Shown here: piece after piece, positions 1 to 6,569 of the stretch
How positions within the stretch are numbered: position 1 is the first letter of the stretch
Layout of the letters: each line of letters begins with the position of its first letter
Source of the DNA: Gemmatimonadales bacterium UBA2960
Lineage (GTDB): Bacteria; Gemmatimonadota; Gemmatimonadetes; Longimicrobiales; Gaopeijiaceae
Direction: 5' to 3'
Assembly: GCA_002348465.1 (NCBI GenBank)
Contig: DEBI01000082.1
Coordinates: forward strand, 1 to 8,117
DNA: 8,117 nt
The notes under the pieces: generated by a model
What the model was told of the DNA's origin: nothing
Seen by the model: the letters and a program-made list of their open reading frames with translations, nothing else
Database searches by the model: none
Translations under genes and position numbers: made by a program

Positions 1-1428
1 CGGACCGTTGCGGTTGATTTCCGAGAGGTCGCCCCGGCGCTTGCACATCGAGACATGTACTTCGGATCCGATGGCGGCATTAATGACGAAGAGTATCGTT
101 TTTCCCACAAGTCCTCTGGTGTGCCAGGTACCGTTGCTGGTCTGGACCATATCCTGAGGGAGTACGGGACCATGTCCTGGGCAGAAGTGGTTGAACCTGC
201 GATAAGATTAGCCCGAGATGGAATAGTTGTGACCGATGATCTCGCAAATAATTTGAGGGCCAGTAAGTCGCGGCTAACGCAGAATCCAGCTGCGGCTGAG
301 GCTTTTTACAAGGCAGATGGAAGTGAGTACGAGGTAGGTGAAATACTTCGTCAGCCAGACTTAGCGTGGTCACTGGAGCAGCTACGTGAGGGAGGTGCAG
401 ACGCATTTTATCGCGGTAGCATTGCTGATCGGATCATAGCTGACATGGAGGCGCACAATGGGATCATCACCCGAGAAGACCTAGAGGGATACCGAGTCCT
501 CGAGCGTGATCCGGTGGCCGGGAGATACCAAGGGTTCGATGTACGGGCCATGTCTGCTCCCAGTTCAGGGGGCATGCATATCGTGCAGATGCTAAACATC
601 CTGGATCGGTTCCCGATACCTGAGTTGGGCTACGGTAGCGCAGACGCGATGCATATCATGGCCGAGGCTATGAAGCTGGCCTACGCAGACCGGTCGAAGT
701 ACCTCGGGGATCCTAGTTTTGTCGATCTTCCGGTAAGGCAACTGACGAGCGTGGATTATGCCGCAGACCTCGCGGCGGGTATCGACATGGATAGTGCGCG
801 GCCTTCTGAAGAAATTGCTCCCGGAGATCTGACTGCGTACGAAAGCCCGGAGACAACCCACTATTCAGTCATGGATGCTGAAGGCAACGCTGTGGTGAAC
901 ACCTATACGCTGATGTTCTCGTACGGCTCGGGGGTTGTCATTGATGGTGCGGGTTTCCTGATGAACAACAACATGGGCAACTTCACGCTCCGGCCGGATA
1001 TCCCGGATGCCTTCGGGTTAATGGGGAGCGTAGACAATCAGATCACAGCGGGCCGCAGGCCAGTTAGCTCTATGACGCCGATTATCGTGCTGCGAGATGG
1101 TGTGCCTTATCTCCTGACCGGTAGCCCGGGTGGAAGCCGCATCATCACGACTAATCTACAGTTACTCGTGAACGTTTTGGGGCATGAGATGAACATTGCA
1201 GATGCCACAGTTCGTCCTCGAATCCATCATCAATGGCAGCCGGACCGGTTGGAGGTTGAGTCAGGGTTCGGTCCGGATGCAATCCGCATATTAATGGGCC
1301 GCGGTCATAATGTTGTGCCAGGTAGAGCTATGGGCAGCTTGCAGACCGTTCTCTTTGACGGAAACCTCTTTTACGGCTTCTCGGACCCGCGCCGTCCTGG
1401 GGCACTGAGTCTGGGATTTTCTCCGTAG
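1..1428 (+). CDS. Gamma-glutamyltranspeptidase-family Ntn hydrolase, 5' end outside window
   Basis: The frame is open from base 1, so the ATG at 55 is internal; 475 codons are present and about the first hundred residues are missing. Family role: an exported proenzyme cleaves itself before a threonine, which becomes the nucleophile for hydrolysis or transfer of gamma-glutamyl groups. Visible landmarks are the substrate-binding arginine in DFRE (codon 22-24, equivalent to E. coli R114), the PSSGG segment near 558, the self-cleavage site before TTHYS (nucleophile codon 853-855), the SSM pair (1066-1071) and the oxyanion GSPGG. The predicted small subunit is 191 residues, normal for the family, and a lid loop of E. 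coli length is present. Oddly, the residues equivalent to E. coli N411, Q430 and D433 are Met (913-915), Asn (970-972) and Asn (979-981), so true gamma-glutamyl specificity is doubtful; an acylase-like activity is possible. The gene converges on the lipoprotein gene at 1437. Family call is very sure, substrate is not. Confidence 0.95.
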   Translation, partial: RTVAVDFREVAPALAHRDMYFGSDGGINDEEYRFSHKSSGVPGTVAGLDHILREYGTMSWAEVVEPAIRLARDGIVVTDDLANNLRASKSRLTQNPAAAEAFYKADGSEYEVGEILRQPDLAWSLEQLREGGADAFYRGSIADRIIADMEAHNGIITREDLEGYRVLERDPVAGRYQGFDVRAMSAPSSGGMHIVQMLNILDRFPIPELGYGSADAMHIMAEAMKLAYADRSKYLGDPSFVDLPVRQLTSVDYAADLAAGIDMDSARPSEEIAPGDLTAYESPETTHYSVMDAEGNAVVNTYTLMFSYGSGVVIDGAGFLMNNNMGNFTLRPDIPDAFGLMGSVDNQITAGRRPVSSMTPIIVLRDGVPYLLTGSPGGSRIITTNLQLLVNVLGHEMNIADATVRPRIHHQWQPDRLEVESGFGPDAIRILMGRGHNVVPGRAMGSLQTVLFDGNLFYGFSDPRRPGALSLGFSP

Positions 1429-1436
1429 GCCTGAGG

Positions 1437-1955
1437 TTACTTGGGAGAAGCTTCTGGTTTAAGGCCGAACGATCTAATCGAAAAGATTTCGTCCGACCAC
1501 TCCCCAGCTACCCAGACCACGGACCCTTGAGCACGTCTTAACTGCCCGGGTACTCCTGAGAGGAGGATCGCAGTTTCAGTGGGCTTGGACGAAGCCAGTT
1601 CCCAGTGTCCCTCCTTATGTCGGAGTACTCCCAGATAGGCAGGCATCCCATCAACAGACTGCACTTGGAATGACTCAGCTGTAATGATTTTCTCTGGCCC
1701 TAGGCCTGAGGCTAGTTCTCCACAGGCTTTGATCACCACCCCGCTCAGCCATCGAATCTGCTCCTCAAGTTCTCCAGCGATACGTATTTGCTCTTCATCC
1801 TCGCCATTTAGGATTGTGAGAGGGGCAAGCCCTGTACCGATTTGAAAAACTGCTCCGGTCATACATCTCTGGGACGGTGTTACCACTAAGGGTTCTTCAT
1901 CCAAACCTGTTGAGCATGACGCTGTGAAGAGCACTGCAAGAGCGATGAGCCTCAC
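1437..1955 (-). CDS. Small lipoprotein with two OB-fold-like motif copies, unknown function
   Basis: This encodes 172 residues. I chose the GTG at 1955-1953 because it overlaps the stop of the upstream peptidase gene (GTGA) and directly begins a short lipoprotein signal (VRLIALAVLFTASC, candidate lipid-bearing C14). The frame is open further upstream to 2057, but that would lengthen the overlap to about 100 bases and bury the signal peptide. The mature part seems to contain one motif twice: G61, Q66-I-R68, G72, V74, G79-E80, F96-V98-S100, and again G134, Q138-L-R140, G144, V146, G151-E152, F158-I160-S162. This alternation of strands and glycines resembles small OB-fold lipoproteins, but I cannot name a family. 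There is no strong Shine-Dalgarno sequence, which fits translation by coupling to the gene before it. An envelope lipoprotein working with the peptidase is inference from the overlap. Confidence 0.8.
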   Translation of the reverse strand: MRLIALAVLFTASCSTGLDEEPLVVTPSQRCMTGAVFQIGTGLAPLTILNGEDEEQIRIAGELEEQIRWLSGVVIKACGELASGLGPEKIITAESFQVQSVDGMPAYLGVLRHKEGHWELASSKPTETAILLSGVPGQLRRAQGSVVWVAGEWSDEIFSIRSFGLKPEASPK

Positions 1956-4531
1956 TGAACGCGGAAGATCCAGAAGTTCATTGTTGCGGGAAGCGCTTCC
2001 CCATCTGGCGTCCTGATTGCTATACCGGTTGGCTCGTGTGAACCTGGCGGCTCCCACTCCAAGTAAGCAGTAGAGCCACCTCTTACCGATTTACTTATTG
2101 TTGGTTCAGCATCTGAACTGAGATATGGCTGGAGTTTTCTATCAACCTGATCATCGCTGACCAAGGACATAATTGGGTTGAAGTCAAATGAGGTGAAAGC
2201 GCTCGTTGTTGAGTTCTGATGCACTCCGTGGCGTCCATCCGAGTATAGATTGAGCCCGAATAAGGTCTGGATCTCGCTGATCCCACTCGCCCCAGTTGTC
2301 GTCACCAAGTTGTTATAGCCGAATTGAGCAGCGTTGGTCAGTGCTCGCATCAGGCCTTCTTCACCGCCAGCGTAGCCGGGACCGTAGTGGTCGAGTATGA
2401 ATCTGAACAGAGTAGCTGGGTAACCGTAAGGAGCTCTTGCCCCTCCTGTGCAAGGACCCTGGGGGTTCCTTCCTAGCCATGTACATTCTTCCGGTGCTCC
2501 TGCTCCTGAACTTGAATAGCCAAAGTAGTGCGACATATCGGTGTAGAGGTCTTGATACCAAGACCAACCATCAAGGAATTCAGTTGTTCCGAGATTGTCG
2601 CCTGTATGGCCGAGTACTGAGTTGCCCACGATCCACTCTGCTAGGGTTGCACCACCCTCCATCTCCCAGACAGTCTTACTCGCTGCTCCCCGATGTAAGG
2701 ATTGGGTGAACTGCACGATGTGGGCTACTTCGTGTGCTAAGAGGGAGGGCATTCGACCTGCTATAGATTCTTTTGTGACAGCGTCTCCGTGAAGGCCGTC
2801 CGGATCAGGGACTCGGGCATAGAAGATTTCACCGTTGTTACTGCCAGGGCATGATGCTTTAGGATAGAAATCGATTGCCGCGACATACCCCTGAGCTTTA
2901 CCGCCGACGTTCACCTCCTTGGTCAGAAATACACCGATGCGATTGCCAGCGTCGAGTCCAAAGCCGTCATTGGTTGATTGGTCGCCGTAGTAAGCGAAGA
3001 GCGTAGGTAGGGTGGTTGAGCTAAATGTCTGATCCCACGCGGCATATTCTTCTGCTGTGAACGAAGGTTCTAGGGGGTTTGCCGGGTCTTCCAAGTATAG
3101 TGCCCGGTCTCCGACATATCGTACTACAGCATTTATCGTGTCGAACACTGTACACTGCGATGCGGACCAGTGATCTGGAAAGTTGATGGCGATTGTGTCC
3201 CCGATGGCACTAGGTGAGACATCGGCACCCAAACGGGCTCTAGTCATCTGCTGAGATGTAACTCTCCCCAGGGCACCTTGATCGATCAGTCGCCGTTCTA
3301 CTTCTCTGCGTTGTAGCTCGGCCCGAGCGAAAGCGAGTCTTTCTTCTTGGCGTTCAGGATTGACAGACAGTCTTAGTGATGGGGTGTGAGGTTTTGAGAA
3401 CAGACTTAGAGGCGCTGTGAACGGAGCCTCGAAGTATTGAACCTCGGAACCCGAAATCATGGGTCCTGCGTTGTTAGCGCCGCTCAATGTGACGCCTGCT
3501 ACTGCAGTTTGCGTGAACGGTGTTAGTGCGGACATGCTCTCGGAACTCGAAAAGACACCAACGATGTATTTCCTCGATTCCGTTGCAGCACCGAGTCGGA
3601 TACAACTCCCATTACCTGAAGTAACCACTCCACTACCGACTGCTAACGAAAATGACTCCGCCGCAGGCCGGATTCCCACGGTCGCTGTTCGAGTCTTGGT
3701 GGCGACTGTGACAACCACGTCGGCTAATCGAGTGGGTTTACAAACGGCTTCCGGGACGGTGATTTGTAAATCTGTTTCGGTAGCTGCCGTCACTGATGCT
3801 TCGAGTCCATCGACCGTCACTGTGTTTTCCGAAATTGTCCCGGAAAATCCAGAGCCCGTTATGGTGCCGGTTGCCCCCTCCGTCCAGATCACTCCTATGG
3901 GATCAATGACGATCCCACCTTCCTCGACCGTGATTACGGTGCTAGAACTGGTGGAACCGCTGGTGGCCGTGATGGTGTCGATACCGTCGTTGATTGCCGT
4001 CACCAGTCCCGCGTCAGTTACTCGCACAACCGCAGTGTCAGACGATGCCCACGTTATTGAGGGATTCGAAATTTCTGATCCACCAGAATCTCTTATCGCG
4101 ACGGCCATGGATATCGTATCACCTAGCACGGTGAATCTGTGCGAAGTCGGCGTCATCTCCAGGGTTGAGGCAACTTGAGCGACAGTGACCGCCGAAGTTG
4201 CACTGGCCGACCCGGATTTAGCTGTAATTGTTGCGCTTCCATTCTCCACAGATGTGACGAGACCTGCTGATGATACTGTCGCTACGGTTGCGTCGGATGT
4301 AGACCATGTCACCGGGGCGTTGGACATCGTGGCCCCATTCTGGTTCTTTACTGTCGCAGTTAGCGAAGTCGTTTCACCCAGCGAGGCTAGCGTGACACTC
4401 GGGGAAGAGAGCGTCATTGAAGTCGCTACCGGAACAAAGGGTTGCGTTGGGGTTGCAGGCCCTCCTCCCGGATCGCCTCCGCAGGAGACTAGTCCAAGTA
4501 GCATAAGATATTTGACCGGTCTTTTCGTCAT
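1952..4531 (-). CDS. Lipoprotein zinc metallopeptidase with BIG2-BIG2-IPT-like N-terminal domains
   Basis: This encodes 859 residues. A lipoprotein signal (MTKRPVKYLMLLGLVSC, C17) is followed by a Gly/Pro linker. Two group-2 bacterial Ig-like domains occupy about 36-118 and 119-204; both show the typical W-S-S/T-S-D and G-L-V-T-[AS]-[IV]-x-[ND]-G-x-x-T-I-T-A pattern. An IPT/TIG-like domain with G-S-G-F lies at about 205-290. A charged, probably helical stretch sits at about 391-417. The C-terminal domain has LLAHEVAHIVQF (H600, E601, H604; bases 2720-2734) and then WEMEGGATLAEW, whose E625 is the likely third zinc ligand. The NGEIFYA strand before it recalls hyicolysin-type (M30) peptidases; this subfamily is tentative. 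Expected place: lipid-anchored, peptidase domain held away from the membrane by the Ig domains. The ATG at 4531 has a weak AGAAAG (4541-4546) upstream. The stop overlaps the next gene's GTG, suggesting a two-gene unit. Confidence 0.9.
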   Translation of the reverse strand: MTKRPVKYLMLLGLVSCGGDPGGGPATPTQPFVPVATSMTLSSPSVTLASLGETTSLTATVKNQNGATMSNAPVTWSTSDATVATVSSAGLVTSVENGSATITAKSGSASATSAVTVAQVASTLEMTPTSHRFTVLGDTISMAVAIRDSGGSEISNPSITWASSDTAVVRVTDAGLVTAINDGIDTITATSGSTSSSTVITVEEGGIVIDPIGVIWTEGATGTITGSGFSGTISENTVTVDGLEASVTAATETDLQITVPEAVCKPTRLADVVVTVATKTRTATVGIRPAAESFSLAVGSGVVTSGNGSCIRLGAATESRKYIVGVFSSSESMSALTPFTQTAVAGVTLSGANNAGPMISGSEVQYFEAPFTAPLSLFSKPHTPSLRLSVNPERQEERLAFARAELQRREVERRLIDQGALGRVTSQQMTRARLGADVSPSAIGDTIAINFPDHWSASQCTVFDTINAVVRYVGDRALYLEDPANPLEPSFTAEEYAAWDQTFSSTTLPTLFAYYGDQSTNDGFGLDAGNRIGVFLTKEVNVGGKAQGYVAAIDFYPKASCPGSNNGEIFYARVPDPDGLHGDAVTKESIAGRMPSLLAHEVAHIVQFTQSLHRGAASKTVWEMEGGATLAEWIVGNSVLGHTGDNLGTTEFLDGWSWYQDLYTDMSHYFGYSSSGAGAPEECTWLGRNPQGPCTGGARAPYGYPATLFRFILDHYGPGYAGGEEGLMRALTNAAQFGYNNLVTTTGASGISEIQTLFGLNLYSDGRHGVHQNSTTSAFTSFDFNPIMSLVSDDQVDRKLQPYLSSDAEPTISKSVRGGSTAYLEWEPPGSHEPTGIAIRTPDGEALPATMNFWIFRVQ

Positions 4532-4540
4532 CTAATCAAT

Positions 4541-4546
4541 CTTTCT
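4541..4546 (-). promoter_or_regulatory. Weak ribosome binding site of the peptidase lipoprotein gene
   Basis: AGAAAG on the minus strand lies 9 bases before the ATG at 4531. It is a poor match to AGGAGG, but it is the only purine-rich stretch at a useful distance and supports that start. Confidence 0.4.
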
Positions 4547-4571
4547 AGGACAGTAATCTGCGACGGGAAGT

Positions 4572-4613
4572 GATCTTGATCTGTCGGCCTTGTCAAAAAG
4601 GATTCTCAAGATC
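4572..4613. repeat. 8-base inverted repeat around a TTGACA box, possible operator
   Basis: GATCTTGA (4572-4579) is matched by its exact reverse complement TCAAGATC (4606-4613), with 26 bases between. The gap contains TTGACA on the minus strand (4591-4596), a perfect consensus -35 hexamer facing the peptidase lipoprotein gene. No good -10 box lies 16-18 bases downstream of it (best is TCACTT). The repeat sits within the 138-base gap between the MORN gene and the peptidase gene. It could be a regulator site or a chance match. The rest of the gap (4532-4669) shows nothing else I can name and no convincing terminator. Confidence 0.3.
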
Positions 4614-4669
4614 TCGCTTACGCACAGAGAATTCGGACAATGGCTTTAGCCAGTCCTCCAACGTCTTGA

Positions 4670-5035
4670 TTAATCGCGTGCGGGGGGACAGGACGGATAC
4701 CTGACAGTCTCCGTTCCTTCAGTCCACTCTCCACATTTTTTCCCGTGTGAGTAGGATCCTTTTGACTCTAACTGGCCGTCTTCGTGGTAAGACTCAAATG
4801 GTCCGTGCAGTTCACCTTTAGCGAAGGAACAAACCCACTCCGGCTGGCCGTTTTTGAAGAATGATTCAAATGGTCCGTCCTCTTTACCGTCGGAGTATGA
4901 ACCCTTCATCCACAACTCACCGTTGTCGTGATAGTCCTCGTAAGGCCCGTCATTTCGGGACCTCCATTTCGCTAGCAGTTCCTGCAGCATATTGAGTCTC
5001 TGAAGAGCTAGTTCGGCAGAGCCAGGATGACTCAC
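4670..5035 (-). CDS. MORN-type (YwqK-like) repeat protein
   Basis: This encodes 121 residues with no signal peptide or membrane segment. Three 24-residue units start at G30, G54 and G78. Each begins G-P-[FY]-E and continues as aromatic residues, [DN]-G-[EQ], then K-G-S-Y-S-x-G-K in units 1 and 3; a fourth unit starts as GEW at 102. This is the MORN_2/YwqK style (G-x-W/F-x-x-[FY]-x-x-[DN]-G-x), often labelled YwqK-family antitoxin in databases, although no toxin partner is visible here. The first 29 residues form a charged amphipathic helix-like lead. The start is a GTG at 5035; an upstream in-frame TAA at 5053-5051 limits extension, and no Shine-Dalgarno is seen. An ATG at residue 16 (4990) is an alternative. 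It follows the Omp85 gene by 30 bases, so is probably the last gene of that operon. Function unknown. Confidence 0.8.
   Translation of the reverse strand: MSHPGSAELALQRLNMLQELLAKWRSRNDGPYEDYHDNGELWMKGSYSDGKEDGPFESFFKNGQPEWVCSFAKGELHGPFESYHEDGQLESKGSYSHGKKCGEWTEGTETVRYPSCPPARD
4733..4948 (-). repeat. Three tandem 72-base units encoding the MORN-type repeats
   Basis: The coding repeat is also visible in the DNA. On the plus strand GACTCAAATGGTCCGT at 4791 recurs as GATTCAAATGGTCCGT at 4863, exactly 72 bases apart, and the first unit (near 4935) is more diverged. Units 2 and 3 share nearly identical GPFES coding segments, which suggests a fairly recent duplication or selection on this stretch. 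Confidence 0.8.
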
Positions 5036-5065
5036 ATCGAGAGCTGACGATTAGGCTGACTGTCT

Positions 5066-6250
5066 TTAGTAAAGATAGCCTAGACCTATATAGATCGGGG
5101 CTGCTGCTTCATCAGAGTGACCGACATCCACTGCTACGACAAAATTCTCTCCGAGCCCCAGACGCACACCACCTCCATATGCAGTCGTAAGGTCGGATAG
5201 GAGTTCGCCGATTTGGAGATCGTCTTTCCAGACTCGTCCATTATCAATGAATCCGGAGAGCACGATGTGAAATGCTCCACCTGCCATCGTGAAATCGTGT
5301 GCGCGCCATCTGAGCTCTGCGTTCCAGAGGAACATCCCTTTACCGATATAGCGATTCTTTGGGATTCCCCTCAGGGTTTTTGCGCCACCGAGCCCCTCCT
5401 CTTGCTTGAAAGACGTTTGGACGATCGACAGATCATAGAATGGAGCAGAGCCTTCGATATTCTGAAGCAGGAAACGATTCGCGAAGGTGAGCCTGTCGCC
5501 CAGCGGAAAATATCTTCGATCGGCCAGAGTCCAACGGAGGTACTGTGACTGACTGCCCAAGAACGTGGGAACAGCCTGGACTAGGAATTCAGACCAAGTG
5601 CCGCGATGAGGCCCGGTCTCGCGATCTCGGGTGTCCCACACAACTCCTGCACGCAGGTAGTTTGACCAGCCACCCGGTACGTTTTCCGAGAACTCAGTGC
5701 TCAGAAGTGTTCTCGTGGCGTTCTCAGGCAGAGGCTCTACGCTAGTGCGCGTGACTCCCCCTCCAAAAAGGATGCGAACCGGAGAACCCTCTAAGGGACG
5801 TTGGAGGTTCATGGAAACTTTTGTTCGGCTGCGTCCGAACCTGTAGTAGTACTGCCCTTCAGTCTCTTCCAACGTCTGGTCGTAGATCGAGTTATTCCCA
5901 AGCCCGTAATAGGGCGACGCGATCAGCCGCTCGCTTCGAAGAAAGCCATCAACACGCCACCCATTTGATAGCAGGTGGGGAGCATCGAAAAAGACAGTTA
6001 GCTCGCGCCGTCCTTTGGTCGTGAACTTTAGGGTGGGTTGGATGGTGAATCGGTAGGGAGAGTATCCACCTTCTCCGTAGAAGTAGGCTTCTAACAATAC
6101 CCCGTATCCGAATCCTTCGTCGGAGTCGTAGTTGATGGCAGGAAGACCTGTGATTTGCGCTCCTGTTTGGTCTGATGTCTCCTGAGCGCCTAGCGAAACG
6201 CTTAGGGTGGCCAACAGCATGAGGACGTTTGTTGCGCAATTCCGGAGCAT
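5066..6250 (-). CDS. Omp85-family (BamA/TamA-like) outer membrane barrel without POTRA domains
   Basis: This encodes 394 residues. A Sec signal peptide with likely cleavage after LGA (residues 19-22) is followed almost at once by beta-barrel sequence, leaving no room for POTRA domains. Barrel signatures are W-D-T-R-D-R-E-T-G-P-H-R-G-T (about 205-218), the loop-6 segment GLGGAKTLRGIPKNRY (about 286-301, LRG matching the family's [VIL]RG[FY] motif), an N-A-E-L-R-W strand (310-315), F-I-D-N-G-R-V-W (334-341) and a C-terminal strand ending in Tyr, as expected for recognition by the assembly machinery. Family members insert or move proteins or lipids at the outer membrane; POTRA-less forms have no settled role. 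The ATG at 6250 has a strong AGGAGG at 6261-6266. The gene lies 26 bases after the glycine-zipper gene and 30 before the MORN gene, in a probable operon. Confidence 0.9.
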   Translation of the reverse strand: MLRNCATNVLMLLATLSVSLGAQETSDQTGAQITGLPAINYDSDEGFGYGVLLEAYFYGEGGYSPYRFTIQPTLKFTTKGRRELTVFFDAPHLLSNGWRVDGFLRSERLIASPYYGLGNNSIYDQTLEETEGQYYYRFGRSRTKVSMNLQRPLEGSPVRILFGGGVTRTSVEPLPENATRTLLSTEFSENVPGGWSNYLRAGVVWDTRDRETGPHRGTWSEFLVQAVPTFLGSQSQYLRWTLADRRYFPLGDRLTFANRFLLQNIEGSAPFYDLSIVQTSFKQEEGLGGAKTLRGIPKNRYIGKGMFLWNAELRWRAHDFTMAGGAFHIVLSGFIDNGRVWKDDLQIGELLSDLTTAYGGGVRLGLGENFVVAVDVGHSDEAAAPIYIGLGYLY

Positions 6251-6260
6251 CTTTCCTTAC

Positions 6261-6266
6261 CCTCCT
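6261..6266 (-). promoter_or_regulatory. Strong ribosome binding site of the Omp85-like gene
   Basis: A perfect AGGAGG on the minus strand lies 10 bases before the ATG at 6250, followed by a second purine run (AAGGAAAG) abutting the start. It is the best Shine-Dalgarno in the window and fixes the start; it may also raise expression of the barrel relative to its operon neighbours. Confidence 0.75.
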
Positions 6267-6276
6267 CTGTCCTGTC

Positions 6277-6540
6277 TCACTTTATCAATCCGATCAATTT
6301 CCCTATTAGAAAGCCTAGGAGCGCTGAGATCAGTGGCATACCGACTAACGCTCCGAATGCCATCAGTGTGCCGAGGTTCAGGCCTACTGTGAGTAGGTCA
6401 ATGAAGAAGCCACCGACTGAGTATGTGACACCAAGTGCTAGTCCCGACCATGCTCCTATGACTAGGCCACGAAACTCGCAGGACAATCGCGAGGTCGCGT
6501 TTTTATTTCTTCGAATCAAGTCGCTTAGGTTTAGTCCCAC
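6277..6540 (-). CDS. Small glycine-zipper membrane protein, unknown function
   Basis: This encodes 87 residues. A basic head (RRNK, residues 10-13) is followed by two hydrophobic segments at about 25-47 and 49-86, with D48 between. The first has glycines at 25, 29, 33 and 37, the second at 76, 80 and 84: regular GxxxG spacing that favours tight helix packing, as in glycine-zipper membrane proteins. The tail is KLIGLIK. The start is uncertain: GTG at 6540 has only a weak GAGA upstream, and no ATG lies before residue 60, so the hydrophobic part is more secure than the first 20 residues. It lies 29 bases after the lipoprotein gene and 26 bases before the Omp85-like gene, so an inner- or outer-membrane partner of those proteins is plausible, but this is inference. 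No family recognised. Confidence 0.65.
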   Translation of the reverse strand: MGLNLSDLIRRNKNATSRLSCEFRGLVIGAWSGLALGVTYSVGGFFIDLLTVGLNLGTLMAFGALVGMPLISALLGFLIGKLIGLIK

Positions 6541-6569
6541 TTGTCTCTGGCATCCCAGGTGTCGGTGAT

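Noticed and set aside
80..861. Minus-strand open frames of 63-108 codons opposite the transpeptidase-family gene
   Set aside because: They are shadows of a well-supported coding frame and their products resemble no known protein.
1956..2057. Upstream extension of the small lipoprotein gene to a start at 2057
   Set aside because: It would overlap the peptidase gene by about 100 bases and put 34 polar residues ahead of the lipoprotein signal; the GTG at 1955 with the GTGA overlap is better.
3459..4535. Two long open frames in the same plus-strand frame (3459-4178 and 4185-4535) opposite the BIG2/IPT region
   Set aside because: They are the antisense of a gene with clear domains and a lipoprotein signal; their Val/Thr/Ser-rich products mirror the repetitive Ser/Thr/Val codons of the Ig-like domains and show no motif.
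4641..4652. TGGCTTTAGCCA palindrome after the MORN gene as a terminator
   Set aside because: The stem is four or five pairs with a tiny loop and no T-run follows.
6503..6553. Sixteen-codon frame starting ATG at 6553 (MPETSGTKPKRLDSKK) overlapping the start of the glycine-zipper gene
   Set aside because: Very short, no strong ribosome site and no motif; a leader peptide or a frameshifted true start of the membrane protein cannot be shown.
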